Source: a bacterium (lineage in GTDB: Bacteria > Vulcanimicrobiota > Xenobia > Xenobiales > JADMJV01). Taken from it: a stretch of DNA of 39,336 bases. The position numbers and the translations under genes are program-made. This document shows, in pieces, positions 8,167 to 16,369 of the stretch. Numbering within the stretch: the first letter of the stretch is position 1; each line of letters starts with the position of its first letter. The DNA lies in contig JAFEBA010000055.1 of NCBI GenBank assembly GCA_018266105.1, positions 1-39,336 of the forward strand, in the 5' to 3' direction. The notes beneath the pieces were generated by a model. That model made no database searches and was not told the DNA's origin. It was given only the letters and a program-made list of their open reading frames with translations.

Positions 8167-9007
8167 CACCAGGCAAAGTGGCCACAATGTGTGCCGGGTT
8201 CAAGTACAATGGGGCTCCCCCCGGGCTGACTTGAACTGGTAACCACTGGTTGAATCCATCCACCATTTGGCTTTCTAACCGATTGCCACCGCAGACCCCG
8301 CGCTGCATGTTGTGCGTATACTGATGCTCGTAACTGCGATGAAGCACCGTTTCCAGCTTGCCCTGGGCATTTCGGTACTGGCAGCTCAGGAGTTTGTAGC
8401 TGATCTGGTTGGACAAAGCTGACGCGCAGGTGGAGTTGGCGGAGTTCATGGCCACGCAGTAGCGAAAGCTGTTTCCGACGTTTACGTTACGGCCTCCGTC
8501 GCGGGACTCGTAACGACTCATCAGCTCGGCCAGTGCCGAAGGGGTGAGACTGCCAGACTCTCGTGCGCGAGCGATCTCTCTTTCCAGGTCTGGGTGGTAG
8601 TAACGCTTGCCCGACTGCTGACTATCCGCCGCCCGGTAGGCTGGTTGACCCGGGGGGATTTGGTCCAACGTCAAGCTATTACTGATCTCCTGGCGAACCT
8701 GGTTGGGGGATTTATCGAACTTGACCCCACCAGGCTGAATTTCCGGATGCAGCTGCCCGGAGGCTGACATCATCTCGCCCCGGTTGGGAAGCCCGGCCGC
8801 CAGCGCGGGGCTCCCGGCCAGTGCCAGTCCGGTCATGAGGGCCACCGCAATGCCTTTGCCCAGCCAGCTCAGTCCCTGGTTCCTGGTAGACGTCGCGGCT
8901 GTGGGTTGGAAAGCATCGACCGGGTGGTTGGGGCTTTCGAGGCAGCGCTTCGGCCGACTGGCCTGGCGAGGGCTGGTTGGGTGGACTCCGTTGAGCCTTG
9001 AAATCAT
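8162..9007 (-). CDS. Hypothetical protein with internal signal/membrane segment
   Basis: A 281-residue protein of unknown function. A basic, Pro/Thr-rich 45-residue leader precedes a hydrophobic stretch (GKGIAVALMTGLALAGSPALAAG, about 50-72) that looks like a signal peptide ending in ALA-A; this suggests either a long n-region or a true start downstream of ATG 9007. The predicted exported part carries a Tyr/Arg-rich region (PAYRAADSQQSGKRYYHPDLE), a Ser/Asn-rich middle with five Cys (YCVAMNSANSTCASALS, LLSCQ, GVCGG) and an end with YLNPAHIVATLPGG. Paired Cys residues fit an extracytoplasmic disulfide protein. The phrase YRAADNLGN of the gene at 7423 echoes PAYRAADS here, a possible but unproven link. 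Confidence 0.6.
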   Translation of the reverse strand: MISRLNGVHPTSPRQASRPKRCLESPNHPVDAFQPTAATSTRNQGLSWLGKGIAVALMTGLALAGSPALAAGLPNRGEMMSASGQLHPEIQPGGVKFDKSPNQVRQEISNSLTLDQIPPGQPAYRAADSQQSGKRYYHPDLEREIARARESGSLTPSALAELMSRYESRDGGRNVNVGNSFRYCVAMNSANSTCASALSNQISYKLLSCQYRNAQGKLETVLHRSYEHQYTHNMQRGVCGGNRLESQMVDGFNQWLPVQVSPGGAPLYLNPAHIVATLPGG

Positions 9008-9097
9008 AGCTCAAGCCTATGACAGCTCGAGGCTGGAAGAAAGGTATCATTGTGTAACCAATGTTAAGAAGTTTTGCATTGTATGAATGAAGTGAGG

Positions 9098-10522
9098 TCA
9101 GGCCCAGCAGTTGATGATGAGGCTGCAGCCGAGCTGGCGCAGGGCGGGCTGGTGTTCTTCCAGGTCGGCCAATGAGCTGCCCTGGAGGACCTGCCGGAGC
9201 ACCCGGGCGACTTCGCCTTCCAGGCGGGTGGGGGCTGGGAACCAGTGGTCGCCGTTCCATTCGATCATGGCGCTGTCTTCGGCCCAATAAATCTGGCGGA
9301 CTGCCGCGTGGATCTGGGGTGTGAAGTCTCCCGGCCAGTTGCAATGCCAGGCCTGCAGGGCCTCAAGCCAGCCCTGAAGGAAGGCGCTCTGATTGCTCCG
9401 GGGTGGGGGATAGCTACGTTCCCAGCTCCAGGCCGGAACGTGCTCGGGTAGGCGGAGTGCGAAAAACTGGGCGCTGGTCATGCCTGTAATTCCCGCTCTC
9501 TGGTAGCTGTCCAGCCAGCGTTTGAATTCATGCTCGTGGCTGGCGGATTCGATTTGGCTGCCCAAAATGTGACCCAGGATATACTCTTCGATGGGGTGCT
9601 CTGATTTGTACAGAGCGGCGATACCCCAGCCCGGGCCCAACCAGGATTTCATCCGATCAACGGGGCTTTCTCCTTCACGCCGAGGGGCCTCGGTGGCCAT
9701 CGAAAACAACCCGCCGGGCGTGAGCGACTCCGATAGCCCCTCCATCACTCGACGGGTGACTGATTCGCCGGTGTCACCACCGGTTCGATAGAGCTCGGGT
9801 ACCTGGTCAGGGGTGGGAACGAAGGGTGGGTTCAGGCTGATGAGATCAAATTGCTGTCCCTCTACAGCCTGGTAGCAGTCGCTGGCGAGAAATTCGACTT
9901 CCAGGCCGTTGACCCGGGCGTTAAGACGGCTAAACTCCAGGGCCCGGGGATTGATGTCCAGACCAATGCTCTGCTGGCAGTGAGTGCGAGCCAAAATTGC
10001 GTGAATCCCCGAGCCCGTGCAAATGTCCAGAGCTCGCGACCGAGGCTGGCGCGGGGTGCAATAGGCCAGGGTGTAGCTGTCGAAGCCAAGCCAGTAGACC
10101 TGCTCGGGCCAGGGAAAGGCATTGTTGGCTGAATCCGTGAAAAAGTAGAACCCGCAACATGGATAGAGATCCACTCGCGAGCGCAGGCCAGCGCTGGAAA
10201 CGTGCAACCAGCCCAACTGGTTGAGGACCGAGATGGCATGATCGCCAAGGCCGTGTCGGGCTTCTTCCAGACTGACGAATTCTTGCAGAAGCCAGAATGA
10301 AATTGCGATTCCAAGCGGGCCGCAGGCCTTGAGTCGGGCGCGATAGGGAAGAATGTATCGAAGCTGGCGGTGGGCCAGCGGCCGAATGCCCAGGGCGCGT
10401 TCGACGCTTTCTTCATTGAAGCCAAGGTCGGCCATACGGCGCAGGACGATCCGCAGGTCGCCGAGCATGCTCGGCGTAACGGTCGGGACCTGGGAGCGAA
10501 ACTCTAAATCCACAGGCCCCAC
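9098..10522 (-). CDS. DUF7059-type class I SAM-dependent methyltransferase
   Basis: A 474-residue cytoplasmic enzyme. The first ~150 residues (LGFNEESVERALGI, YILPYRARL) resemble the DUF7059 domain that precedes small methyltransferase domains in actinobacterial proteins. The catalytic Rossmann part has the SAM-binding motif ALDICTGSGIHAI (about 165-176), the acidic motif GLDINPRALEFS and the NPPF motif at 231-234, typical of N-methyltransferases acting on glutamine, adenine or guanine (PrmC, RlmG, HemK-like). A C-terminal ~170 residues of unknown fold follow. The substrate cannot be told from sequence; an RNA base or a protein side chain is most likely. The start at ATG 10522 is supported by the well-formed N-terminal domain. 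Confidence 0.82.
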   Translation of the reverse strand: MGPVDLEFRSQVPTVTPSMLGDLRIVLRRMADLGFNEESVERALGIRPLAHRQLRYILPYRARLKACGPLGIAISFWLLQEFVSLEEARHGLGDHAISVLNQLGWLHVSSAGLRSRVDLYPCCGFYFFTDSANNAFPWPEQVYWLGFDSYTLAYCTPRQPRSRALDICTGSGIHAILARTHCQQSIGLDINPRALEFSRLNARVNGLEVEFLASDCYQAVEGQQFDLISLNPPFVPTPDQVPELYRTGGDTGESVTRRVMEGLSESLTPGGLFSMATEAPRREGESPVDRMKSWLGPGWGIAALYKSEHPIEEYILGHILGSQIESASHEHEFKRWLDSYQRAGITGMTSAQFFALRLPEHVPAWSWERSYPPPRSNQSAFLQGWLEALQAWHCNWPGDFTPQIHAAVRQIYWAEDSAMIEWNGDHWFPAPTRLEGEVARVLRQVLQGSSLADLEEHQPALRQLGCSLIINCWA

Positions 10523-10591
10523 GACTTCAGGGCGAGGTCGGGCAGTCCTACTAAATGGTGATTTACCCCCGGGACCGACGAACAGCGTCGA

Positions 10592-11145
10592 TTACCAGAC
10601 TTTTTGGGGGGTGGCGAAACCGCCGTTTGGATTGATGCTGTTGAGCGAGCCTCGTTGGCCGTTGCCGACTGGGAAGTTGTAAACACTGGCGGTGCTCCAC
10701 TGGGAGTTTCCGCCGATTCCTGTGTCTGTGACCACCCGAGCTCCCGCGTTGGATAGCTGCTCTGCAGTCAGAGGACCGCCCGTCAGCCCCAACTCCTTGG
10801 CCTGGGTGTAGTAAGGGTTGGGCTTCCCATTGGGAAGGGTGGGGTTGCTGGCGCCATTCAGAATCTGGTTGGAACGCGCGACTTCCAGGTTGTCGATCTT
10901 GTTGTCGTGATTGAGGTCAAAAGCCAGCACTGCGTCCGCGCCACGCTCATACCTTCCGTCGTTGTTGGTGTCCAACACGTAGCCGTCGGTGAAGATCTGA
11001 TCAAGGATGCCGCCGCTCTCACTCCGGTCACCGACGTGCTAAAGGTGTTGATTGGAGTATCCGAGCTGAGCTGCGGGCGAGGGCCGGGCGGTGGTCCGAG
11101 GGGTCCGGTTACAATTCCGATGGGTCCGAGCACACCGAGAGCCAT
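10592..11145 (-). pseudogene. EF-hand protein gene with a frameshift
   Basis: The start is excellent: ATG 11145 preceded by AGGAGGA at 11152-11158. This frame encodes a Gly/Pro-rich N-terminus (MALGVLGPIGIVTGPLGPPP) and runs to about TFSTSV. The second half is in the -1 frame: GGILDQIFTDGYVLDTNNDG, then LAFDLNHDNKIDNLEV, two tandem EF-hand-like loops (DTNNDGRYE and DLNHDNKID), ending at 10592. The -1 frame is open only after a TAG near 11042, so the switch lies at about 11010-11040. Joined, the product would be ~183 residues. It could be a real inactivating frameshift, a sequencing error or programmed frameshifting; no classic slippery heptamer is obvious. It lies downstream of the kinase gene but 224 bp away, with its own ribosome binding site. 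Confidence 0.6.
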
Positions 11146-11256
11146 ATTGATTCCTCCTGTGGGTTTGGTCTTTGTCTAGGAAGACTCTAACCGCTGCCGG
11201 TGCAAGCAGAGCTAAAATTTTTCTGAAACGGCTTCGATTTGTTTACAAGAATGTAT

Positions 11257-11285
11257 CACTTTTCGAAACAGTCGTTTGAAAAGTG
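11257..11285. repeat. Long inverted repeat in intergenic region
   Basis: CACTTTTC (11257-11264) and AAAC (11266-11269) pair with GTTT (11274-11277) and GAAAAGTG (11278-11285), giving a 12-bp stem with one bulged G and a four-base AGTC loop. It lies in the AT-richer 224-bp gap between the kinase stop and the EF-hand gene start. There is no T-tract, so it could be an operator or RNA hairpin rather than a classic terminator. Confidence 0.5.
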
Positions 11286-11336
11286 CTTGCCGTTTTGTAA
11301 CCGGTTTTGAGGATTGCTTGGGTGTTTGGAGGCCAG

Positions 11337-11365
11337 AACGCCTTGGTGGAGCCAACCAGGCGTTT
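11337..11365 (-). terminator. Candidate hairpin terminator after the Ser/Thr kinase gene
   Basis: AACGCC-TGGT at 11338-11348 (one bulged T) pairs with ACCAGGCGTT at 11356-11365 just past the kinase stop. It is GC-rich and well placed but has no T-run, so the role as a terminator is tentative. Confidence 0.35.
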
Positions 11366-11369
11366 GTGG

Positions 11370-12767
11370 CTACAGTGTGCGAGTGAGTGCCTGACGGATA
11401 CCAGAGTCGGGCAGTAAGCTTTCGCGTTTTTGAGACTGGAAGCCCTGTTCCAAGGCAGCCAGGAACTCCTCGAAGCCCTTGTCGTCATCGACCAGTTTGG
11501 AAACCGCCTCCTGTAAGGCAGAGAGCATGATACGACTGGAAGAGTAGCGTTTGTCGCGGTTAAGCGAGGTGGCGCGATCGATTATCGTCTGCACTTCCGA
11601 AGGGAGGCCGGGTTGATAGGCTTTTAGAGAGGGGAGTGGGCCAGGCTTCTTGGGTGGGGACTGTCCGCTCAGCATCTCCCACATCACCACGCCCAGCGCG
11701 TAAACGTCGGCTCTGGGATCGCTCTCGGTCTGGCTCTCGGGGTATTGCTCGGGAGCGGCGTAACCGGGCGTGCCCAGGCACAGGGTATCGCCCCGCTTGC
11801 CCAGCACTTCAGTAGCATCCGGCCCGGCAGCCTGAATCTGAGGGAGACTGGTTGAGGCTGAATTCGCCACCCGGCAGATGCCAAAGTCTACCAGCTTAAC
11901 GTTTCCCAGGGGGTCTACCAGGATATTGGCCGGCTTTAGGTCTCGAAAAACAATGGGCTGAGGCTTTTGTGAATGCAGGTGGACCAGAGCCGAGCAAACG
12001 CTTTCGACAATGGGCAAGACGACGTGGATTGAAAACGGTTCCGAGCGAGGCTGCAGGAATTGCCGAAGACTTAGTCCGTGGACAAATTCCATGACCAGCA
12101 CCAGCGAATTTCCCTCGGAGAAAAATTCCTTACGCGCCACGATGCCGGGATGGTCCAGCCAGGAGAGAACTTTCTGCTCTCGGTCGAAGCTTTGGCGCAG
12201 CGTTTCCAGTTGTGAACCCGAAGCCACGTGCATCTCTTTGACGGCCCAGGTCACGTCAGGATTGGAAGGGTCTACGGCCCGATAGACCGTTCCAAAGGCT
12301 CCTGCACCGACTTTCTCGAGACAGTCGTATTTGCCGAGCCGCTTCAGAACGATCGATGGCGTCGGCTTCTCTTGGACCGAGGCAGGTTTGGGAGTGCGCA
12401 GGCCGCTCATAAACCACAGCACTCGTGTGACGGGATAGACAAACAGTGAAAAGGCCAGCGGACGAACGAAGACTTCCGCGCTCGAACGCCCTTGAACGTC
12501 CAGGACCAGGCAGAAGATCAGCAGCCCGCAAATCCCGAACAGAACAGCCAGGTCGCCATTGGGAAAGAAGCTCGAGTTGGTCTGCTGGTTCTGGCTCTCT
12601 ATGTGCTTCCTGAAGAGGTTAAACAGGTGCTCTTGCCAGTGGTTTACATAGCGTCCCCGCGGCGGAGGGGACTGAGCTTTAACGGGGAGATTTTTTGTAC
12701 GGTAGTCGAGATACTTCGCCAGGCCAGCCAGCGCCAAAAAGAAGAGTAACTCGTAGAACTTTTCCAC
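11370..12767 (-). CDS. Membrane-anchored Ser/Thr protein kinase
   Basis: A 465-residue kinase with the membrane part first: hydrophobic segments near 5-20, 73-90 and 100-120. The Hanks-type kinase domain runs from about 147. Visible motifs are the glycine loop GAGAFGTVY, ATP-binding Lys in WAVKEM (177), a catalytic loop FRDLKPANIL with Asp 276, DFG (294-296), GTPGYAAPE and ADVYALGVVMWE. The usual HRD His is Phe here, a tolerated variation. All catalytic residues are present, so it should be active, phosphorylating unknown Ser/Thr targets on the cytoplasmic side. It starts 5 bp after the stop of a small membrane protein and is probably co-transcribed with it from the promoter at 13157-13185. 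Confidence 0.92.
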   Translation of the reverse strand: MEKFYELLFFLALAGLAKYLDYRTKNLPVKAQSPPPRGRYVNHWQEHLFNLFRKHIESQNQQTNSSFFPNGDLAVLFGICGLLIFCLVLDVQGRSSAEVFVRPLAFSLFVYPVTRVLWFMSGLRTPKPASVQEKPTPSIVLKRLGKYDCLEKVGAGAFGTVYRAVDPSNPDVTWAVKEMHVASGSQLETLRQSFDREQKVLSWLDHPGIVARKEFFSEGNSLVLVMEFVHGLSLRQFLQPRSEPFSIHVVLPIVESVCSALVHLHSQKPQPIVFRDLKPANILVDPLGNVKLVDFGICRVANSASTSLPQIQAAGPDATEVLGKRGDTLCLGTPGYAAPEQYPESQTESDPRADVYALGVVMWEMLSGQSPPKKPGPLPSLKAYQPGLPSEVQTIIDRATSLNRDKRYSSSRIMLSALQEAVSKLVDDDKGFEEFLAALEQGFQSQKRESLLPDSGIRQALTRTL

Positions 12768-12772
12768 TCATT

Positions 12773-13099
12773 CTAATTTGCCAGGCGTTTTTTCGTTCCT
12801 TGGGCGATTGCCTCAGGTCCGATCACGCCAGGGTCTTCTCCCAGCACGGCCGTTTGCAAGATTTCTTGTTGATTGAGCATTTCACTGAGCAGTGCGGTCA
12901 GGCTCAATCCGAGCTTGCAGGCCAGTAGCACGCTGAGCATAGCCAGGGTGAAACCGGCACGCCCTGCCCAGACTTTTAGACGAGGCCCGAGATAGGCGAA
13001 TCGACCCTGTTTCAACGGGGGCGGCTCCAGTTCGACTGTGGCCTGTCGGGCCTGGTAGGAGAGCTGGCGGTAGAGAGCGGTCTGCAGTTCAGGTGACAT
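12773..13099 (-). CDS. Small single-pass membrane protein, unknown function
   Basis: A 108-residue protein from ATG 13099, which has AAAGGA at proper spacing; the frame is open to 13153, but the upstream part lacks a ribosome site. A basic N-terminal half (MSPELQTALYRQLSYQARQA, PPPLKQGRFAYLGPRLK) precedes one membrane segment (AGFTLAMLSVLLACKLGLSL) and a ~40-residue tail. With the transmembrane kinase starting 5 bp downstream, it is a plausible partner or substrate of that kinase. No family is recognised. Confidence 0.6.
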   Translation of the reverse strand: MSPELQTALYRQLSYQARQATVELEPPPLKQGRFAYLGPRLKVWAGRAGFTLAMLSVLLACKLGLSLTALLSEMLNQQEILQTAVLGEDPGVIGPEAIAQGTKKRLAN

Positions 13100-13156
13100 T
13101 TTGGGGTCCTTTCCAGTGGAGGGTTCTATGCCATCCTGGACCCGGGCCGTCAAAGG

Positions 13157-13185
13157 ACTATCAAAGAATGTAAACGGATTGTAAA
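13157..13185 (-). promoter_or_regulatory. Candidate sigma-70 promoter of the kinase operon
   Basis: On the minus strand TTTACA (13185-13180, 5/6 to the -35 consensus) and GATAGT (13162-13157, 4/6 to the -10) are separated by exactly 17 bp and lie ~58 bp upstream of ATG 13099. A second TTTACA occurs at 13174-13169. Confidence 0.5.
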
Positions 13186-13392
13186 GTTCTTAGAACCGCA
13201 ACACTCCGCCCGGTAAGCAACGGTCGGAAAACGCCGGTCGGTTAGAATCAGGAAGCCGGTGCGGTGAAGGACAGCACCTTGAATCCACTGAGACGACTCT
13301 TTCTGACGACCCCTAACCTTCGTCGGCTTGCACCCCAAAATCGCAGCAACTCGGTGACGTGCCGGAAGGACGAACCTACCCCCCAGAGGCGC

Positions 13393-13718
13393 TCAGGCAT
13401 CTGAGCGAACAAGCACGTCGCGCCCCTTTTTCCCCAGCGCTCCATGCAGGGCCTGGCGTGCTTCTTCCACGCTGGGAAAACGCTTGGCCGGGTCCTTATC
13501 CAGCATCCGCATGACGATGTTGTCCAGCTCCACCGGGATACGCTGGTCCACAATGGCCATCCGAGGCGGCGTGTAATTGAATTGCTTGCTGAGCAGCACA
13601 CCCACGTCCTGGTCGTCGCCCATTGGATAGTAGCCGGTGAAGAGCTCGTAGCAGATCAGCCCCAGCGCATACTGGTCTGACGCGAAGTCGTTGGCCAGGA
13701 CATACGAGCTCACGAAGT
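13393..13718 (-). pseudogene. C-terminal fragment of a Ser/Thr protein kinase
   Basis: About 105 codons encode only the last part of a Hanks-type kinase: SSYVLANDFASDQYALGL, ICYELFTGYYPM and the end helix LDKDPAKRFPSVEEARQAL. Homology begins where the APE motif should be (SSYVLAN instead of xSPEVLAN), with an in-frame TGA just upstream. The Gly-loop, catalytic Asp and DFG are all absent, and no other frame within 400 bp upstream supplies them. It cannot be a kinase. It looks like the remnant of a paralogue cut by a deletion or rearrangement. The intact kinases at 11370 and 22378 show what is missing. Confidence 0.7.
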
Positions 13719-13732
13719 GGCGCGTCGCTCAC

Positions 13733-14253
13733 GGCAACGACAACGTGTGGAGGAAGAACAACGTGCTTCCAACACTTTCGAAGCCCGCGAAGAACAATCG
13801 CCAGATCAAAAGGCCACGTAACCCTGCGCTGCGATCCGATTCGTAAAGCAAGGTCTCAAACAAGTACGCGCAAAAGCCTTTCGTTACGCCAACTCTTGAC
13901 AATTAACATAGACGGCAGGGTGGGAAGGTCCCGGCACCCGTGTTGCGTGTTCGGCACTCAGCTTTGTTCGGGAGCTTTCCACGCTGTCCATAGGAGGACT
14001 TGCGCCTGCGGATTTTCTTCGTTCGGTTAACCGTGTCTACTGCGAACGGCTGGGTGCTGCGGCGCCAGATTGCGAAGGTGAAGCTTCTACTTGATGACTT
14101 TTGCTCCACCGGCGCCCGAAGAATCCAATTAGTTCAGCCTTTTCGGATGCTGTCGCGAGCGATGTCGCGCATGCTCGGCGGGCGCCTTTTAGCGACACTT
14201 GGGCTTCGGGAGCTCTGAGCGGGTACTCGGTTAGCTTGCAGAATAATCCCCAA
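13733..14253. other. Non-coding or decayed stretch between kinase remnant and next gene
   Basis: About 520 bp with only short, low-complexity open frames on both strands (Arg/Gln-rich on the plus strand near 13730-13830). The frame of the gene at 14254 is open from 14101, so part may be its N-terminus. I see no RNA gene, promoter or mobile-element end; together with the kinase fragment this looks like a patch of sequence decay. Confidence 0.4.
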
Positions 14254-14856
14254 ATGGATGGCGAAGAACCTCGGTGGAACTTTCCAAACCCGGCCCCGCT
14301 GCTTTCTTCCGAACTATTCCCGGAATTTGGCATGCTTTACAGCAATATCCAGCGGCTGAGTGAGGCCACGCCTGCTGATTTCTCCGTGTCGGAACACTAC
14401 ATCGGAGGTGACGGGTCGGAGACGGTGGACTTGTTCCTCTACGCGTTTCAGTATGATGACCAGGCCCAGGCGGCAGCTGGAAAAGCGATTCTCAAAGTCC
14501 ACCAATCCGAAGAAGGTTTACTGGAGGCAACTCCCCCCATTTCCGGCACTTTCTCCGGTCGCCCTCTCGGCTCGGCGTCCTGGTGCCGGCGGCGAGCGGG
14601 AGGAGAGGCCGGCTTACTAGTCGTTAGCGGGAATTACTACTTCTGGGTCTTCGTAGGGGATAGGGAGCAGGCGACAGCGAGAGCCCGAGCAGAAAATTTG
14701 GCCGATAAAGTCCTTCACCAACTGCGAAGTTGGGACCGACCCCGGATGGCCGCGATGCTTGAGCCTCGCCCCACCGAGGGTGAGTGGATACCTGACGGCA
14801 AAGGAGGTTGGGAGCCGGATAGGCTCTGTCCCCCTTTCAAAAGATTCCAGCCCTAA
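14254..14856 (+). CDS. Hypothetical protein
   Basis: A 200-residue protein if it starts at ATG 14254; the frame is open from 14101, and no start has a good ribosome site. Content looks genuine from WNFPNPAPLLSSELFPEFG onward, with strand-rich segments (SETVDLFLYAFQYDDQAQAA, GLLVVSGNYYFWVFVGD) and a helix (ARAENLADKVLHQL). The end WIPDGKGGWEP is Trp/Gly-rich. No signal peptide is seen at this start, so the N-terminus may have been lost along with the decayed region before it. Family not recognised. Confidence 0.5.
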   Translation: MDGEEPRWNFPNPAPLLSSELFPEFGMLYSNIQRLSEATPADFSVSEHYIGGDGSETVDLFLYAFQYDDQAQAAAGKAILKVHQSEEGLLEATPPISGTFSGRPLGSASWCRRRAGGEAGLLVVSGNYYFWVFVGDREQATARARAENLADKVLHQLRSWDRPRMAAMLEPRPTEGEWIPDGKGGWEPDRLCPPFKRFQP

Positions 14857-14979
14857 CTTGAGCGAAAGCTTGCTGCAGAGAGCTGGAGGCGGGGACAGGG
14901 TGATTGCTAAGGTTGACCATTCACGCAATTGGTTGCGCCCGGCGAGCCAGTACGAGCGGTCTTGGAGGAAGCTGTTGGA

Positions 14980-15507
14980 ATGATGCGCTTGTTGATGATG
15001 TTTTTGCTGCTTGCTGGGGTGGCCTCGGCTGATGTTCCTTATCGTTGGAAGCTGCTGACGGCGGCGGATGTGAAGGCTTATCTGCCGAAGGGATGGCGTT
15101 TAGACCCGGGGTTGGAAGAGTTCGAGACTGACGGTTACCGCGGAATTGGTCAATATGATTATAAGTATAAGCAGGTTTCGGTCCTGTATTTGAAGTCGGC
15201 CTGGGCGGTCAGGTCGGATGCGGCCGCTGCCAAGCGCGAGTATTCTCAGATCGTAGCTGTCCAGGCTCTCAATCCGTTGGTTCAGATCGATGAGAACTGG
15301 TCGAATCAAGTGCACGTCGGTGAGGAGTGCAGTTGTGTGCGACTAAAACGCGGGCGGATTTACACCCTTTGCTTCCGCAAGGGTAAGAACGTGGGTTATT
15401 TCACGCTGGGTTTGCAGGGCACGATGTCTGCCCGGGAGTTGGAAGGACTGGCTAAAACATGGGTACAGCGGGCGGATGGAGAGCGGCCAATGAATAACCC
15501 CCGATAA
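14980..15507 (+). CDS. Small secreted protein, unknown function
   Basis: A 175-residue protein from ATG 14980 (tandem ATGATG; GGAGG lies about 12 bases upstream). The N-terminus MMRLLMMFLLLAGVASA is a signal peptide with a clean ASA cleavage site. The mature part has AYLPKGWRLDPGLEEFETDG, aromatic YDYKYKQVSVLYLKS, a CSC motif (EECSCVRLKRGRIYTLCFRKG) and a C-terminal helix. It resembles small beta-rich secreted domains of the same general look as the preceding gene, but no family can be named. It lies 123 bp after that gene on the same strand and could share a transcript. Confidence 0.6.
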   Translation: MMRLLMMFLLLAGVASADVPYRWKLLTAADVKAYLPKGWRLDPGLEEFETDGYRGIGQYDYKYKQVSVLYLKSAWAVRSDAAAAKREYSQIVAVQALNPLVQIDENWSNQVHVGEECSCVRLKRGRIYTLCFRKGKNVGYFTLGLQGTMSARELEGLAKTWVQRADGERPMNNPR

Positions 15508-15805
15508 GGGCGGGACATCAACTTCGGGGACCCGCCGGCCTCTCCGTTTTGGATCCCGACCGTGAGGGTGCTAAGGACGCTCCAAGCTCGACCGGAAATC
15601 GACACCAACTGAGAATCGGTCAGTGACAATACGCAGGTGTCTCTGAACTGGAAGCTCAAAAGCTCCAGTTCGTCGGCAAGCTGATAGATTTTTACCAGTT
15701 CCAAGTTCTCGATATTCGCGGAACCCGGCCTGGCCTCATTCTGACCGATTCTCAGGACAAGGACGGTCCTTCAACTTGTAAGTCCTGCTTACAAGTTGCA
15801 GGGCG
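15508..15805. other. Intergenic region without a gene
   Basis: 298 bp between a + gene and the end of the - strand GNAT gene. A 102-codon minus frame exists here, but it overlaps the gene at 14980 and has no ribosome site. The only structure seen is the inverted repeat at 15772-15798. Confidence 0.45.
15772..15798. repeat. Perfect 11-bp inverted repeat
   Basis: CAACTTGTAAG (15772-15782) and CTTACAAGTTG (15788-15798) form a perfect stem with a five-base loop (TCCTG), 8 bp beyond the stop of the GNAT gene on the minus strand. There is no T-run on either strand, so it may be an RNA-stabilising hairpin or a protein-binding palindrome. Confidence 0.55.
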
Positions 15806-16300
15806 TCAGGGGCCTTGGCGCACCCACACATCGTCCTTTAGGTGGCGAAACCCCAGCTTTTCCACGATGCGAGGGGCAGCGGGTCGGAATTTGGGTCTTG
15901 TGGTGATGGCCAGGGCTTTACAGTTGACAAGTCCTTCGAACCATCCGAAAGCGGCTTTGGCGACTTCTTCGGCCAGGCCGCGGCCACGGTATTTGGGTTT
16001 GACGTACAGTTCGTCGAGGATCAGGACGGGAGCCCAGAGGTGGTCGTCTTCGTTGTCGACCAGGGCGGCGACAACGGTCTCGAGGTTGCCGGAGATGATG
16101 TCGCTCTCGTTGAGGCTTTCCCGGTCCAGCTCGGGGACGGTGAAGAGGCGGGCGCGGCCTATTTCTGTGCGTTTGCCGAAGCCGTGCTCACCAGGTTCGA
16201 GTTCCTAGAGACGCACGAACCACTGGCGGATGGAGGTGACGCCTTCGTAAGCGGACTGACCTGTGATGATGGAGTCCGTGATCAGCTCGGATGTTGCCAT
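15806..16300 (-). pseudogene. GNAT-family N-acetyltransferase interrupted by an in-frame amber codon
   Basis: ATG 16300 opens a 165-codon frame ending with TGA at 15808-15806, interrupted once by TAG at 16207-16205 (codon 32, context WFVRL-stop-ELEPGE). The 132 codons after the stop are intact and GNAT-like: LILDELYVKPKYRGRGLAEE carries the acetyl-CoA motif (R-G-R-G-L-A), followed by an AAFGWFEGL helix and the end VEKLGFRHLKDD. No ATG, GTG or TTG occurs after the TAG until close to the end, so the second part cannot easily be translated alone. CAG (Gln) to TAG would be the simplest origin. Codons are strongly C-ending compared with neighbours, hinting at a different origin. Pseudogene is the default; sequencing error or readthrough remain possible. 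Confidence 0.75.
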
Positions 16301-16339
16301 CAGATTGCCAACCCTCTCAGACGCGATGGAGCTCTAAGT

Positions 16340-16365
16340 AAAAAAGCCCCGGGTGGTTCCGGAGC
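16340..16365 (-). terminator. Rho-independent terminator of tRNA-Trp
   Basis: On the minus strand GCTCCGG, loop AACCAC, CCGGGGC then six T residues, starting 4 bases after the tRNA 3' end. This is a textbook intrinsic terminator and separates the tRNA from the GNAT gene downstream. Confidence 0.85.
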
Positions 16366-16369
16366 CTTC

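Noticed and set aside
15396..15704. Minus-strand 102-codon frame in the gap before the GNAT gene
   Set aside because: It overlaps the coding end of the secreted-protein gene, has no ribosome site and no recognisable motif.
15806..16300. Suppression of the GNAT amber by the neighbouring tRNA-Trp
   Set aside because: The anticodon is CCA, which reads UGG and, rarely, UGA, not UAG. Proximity alone is not evidence.
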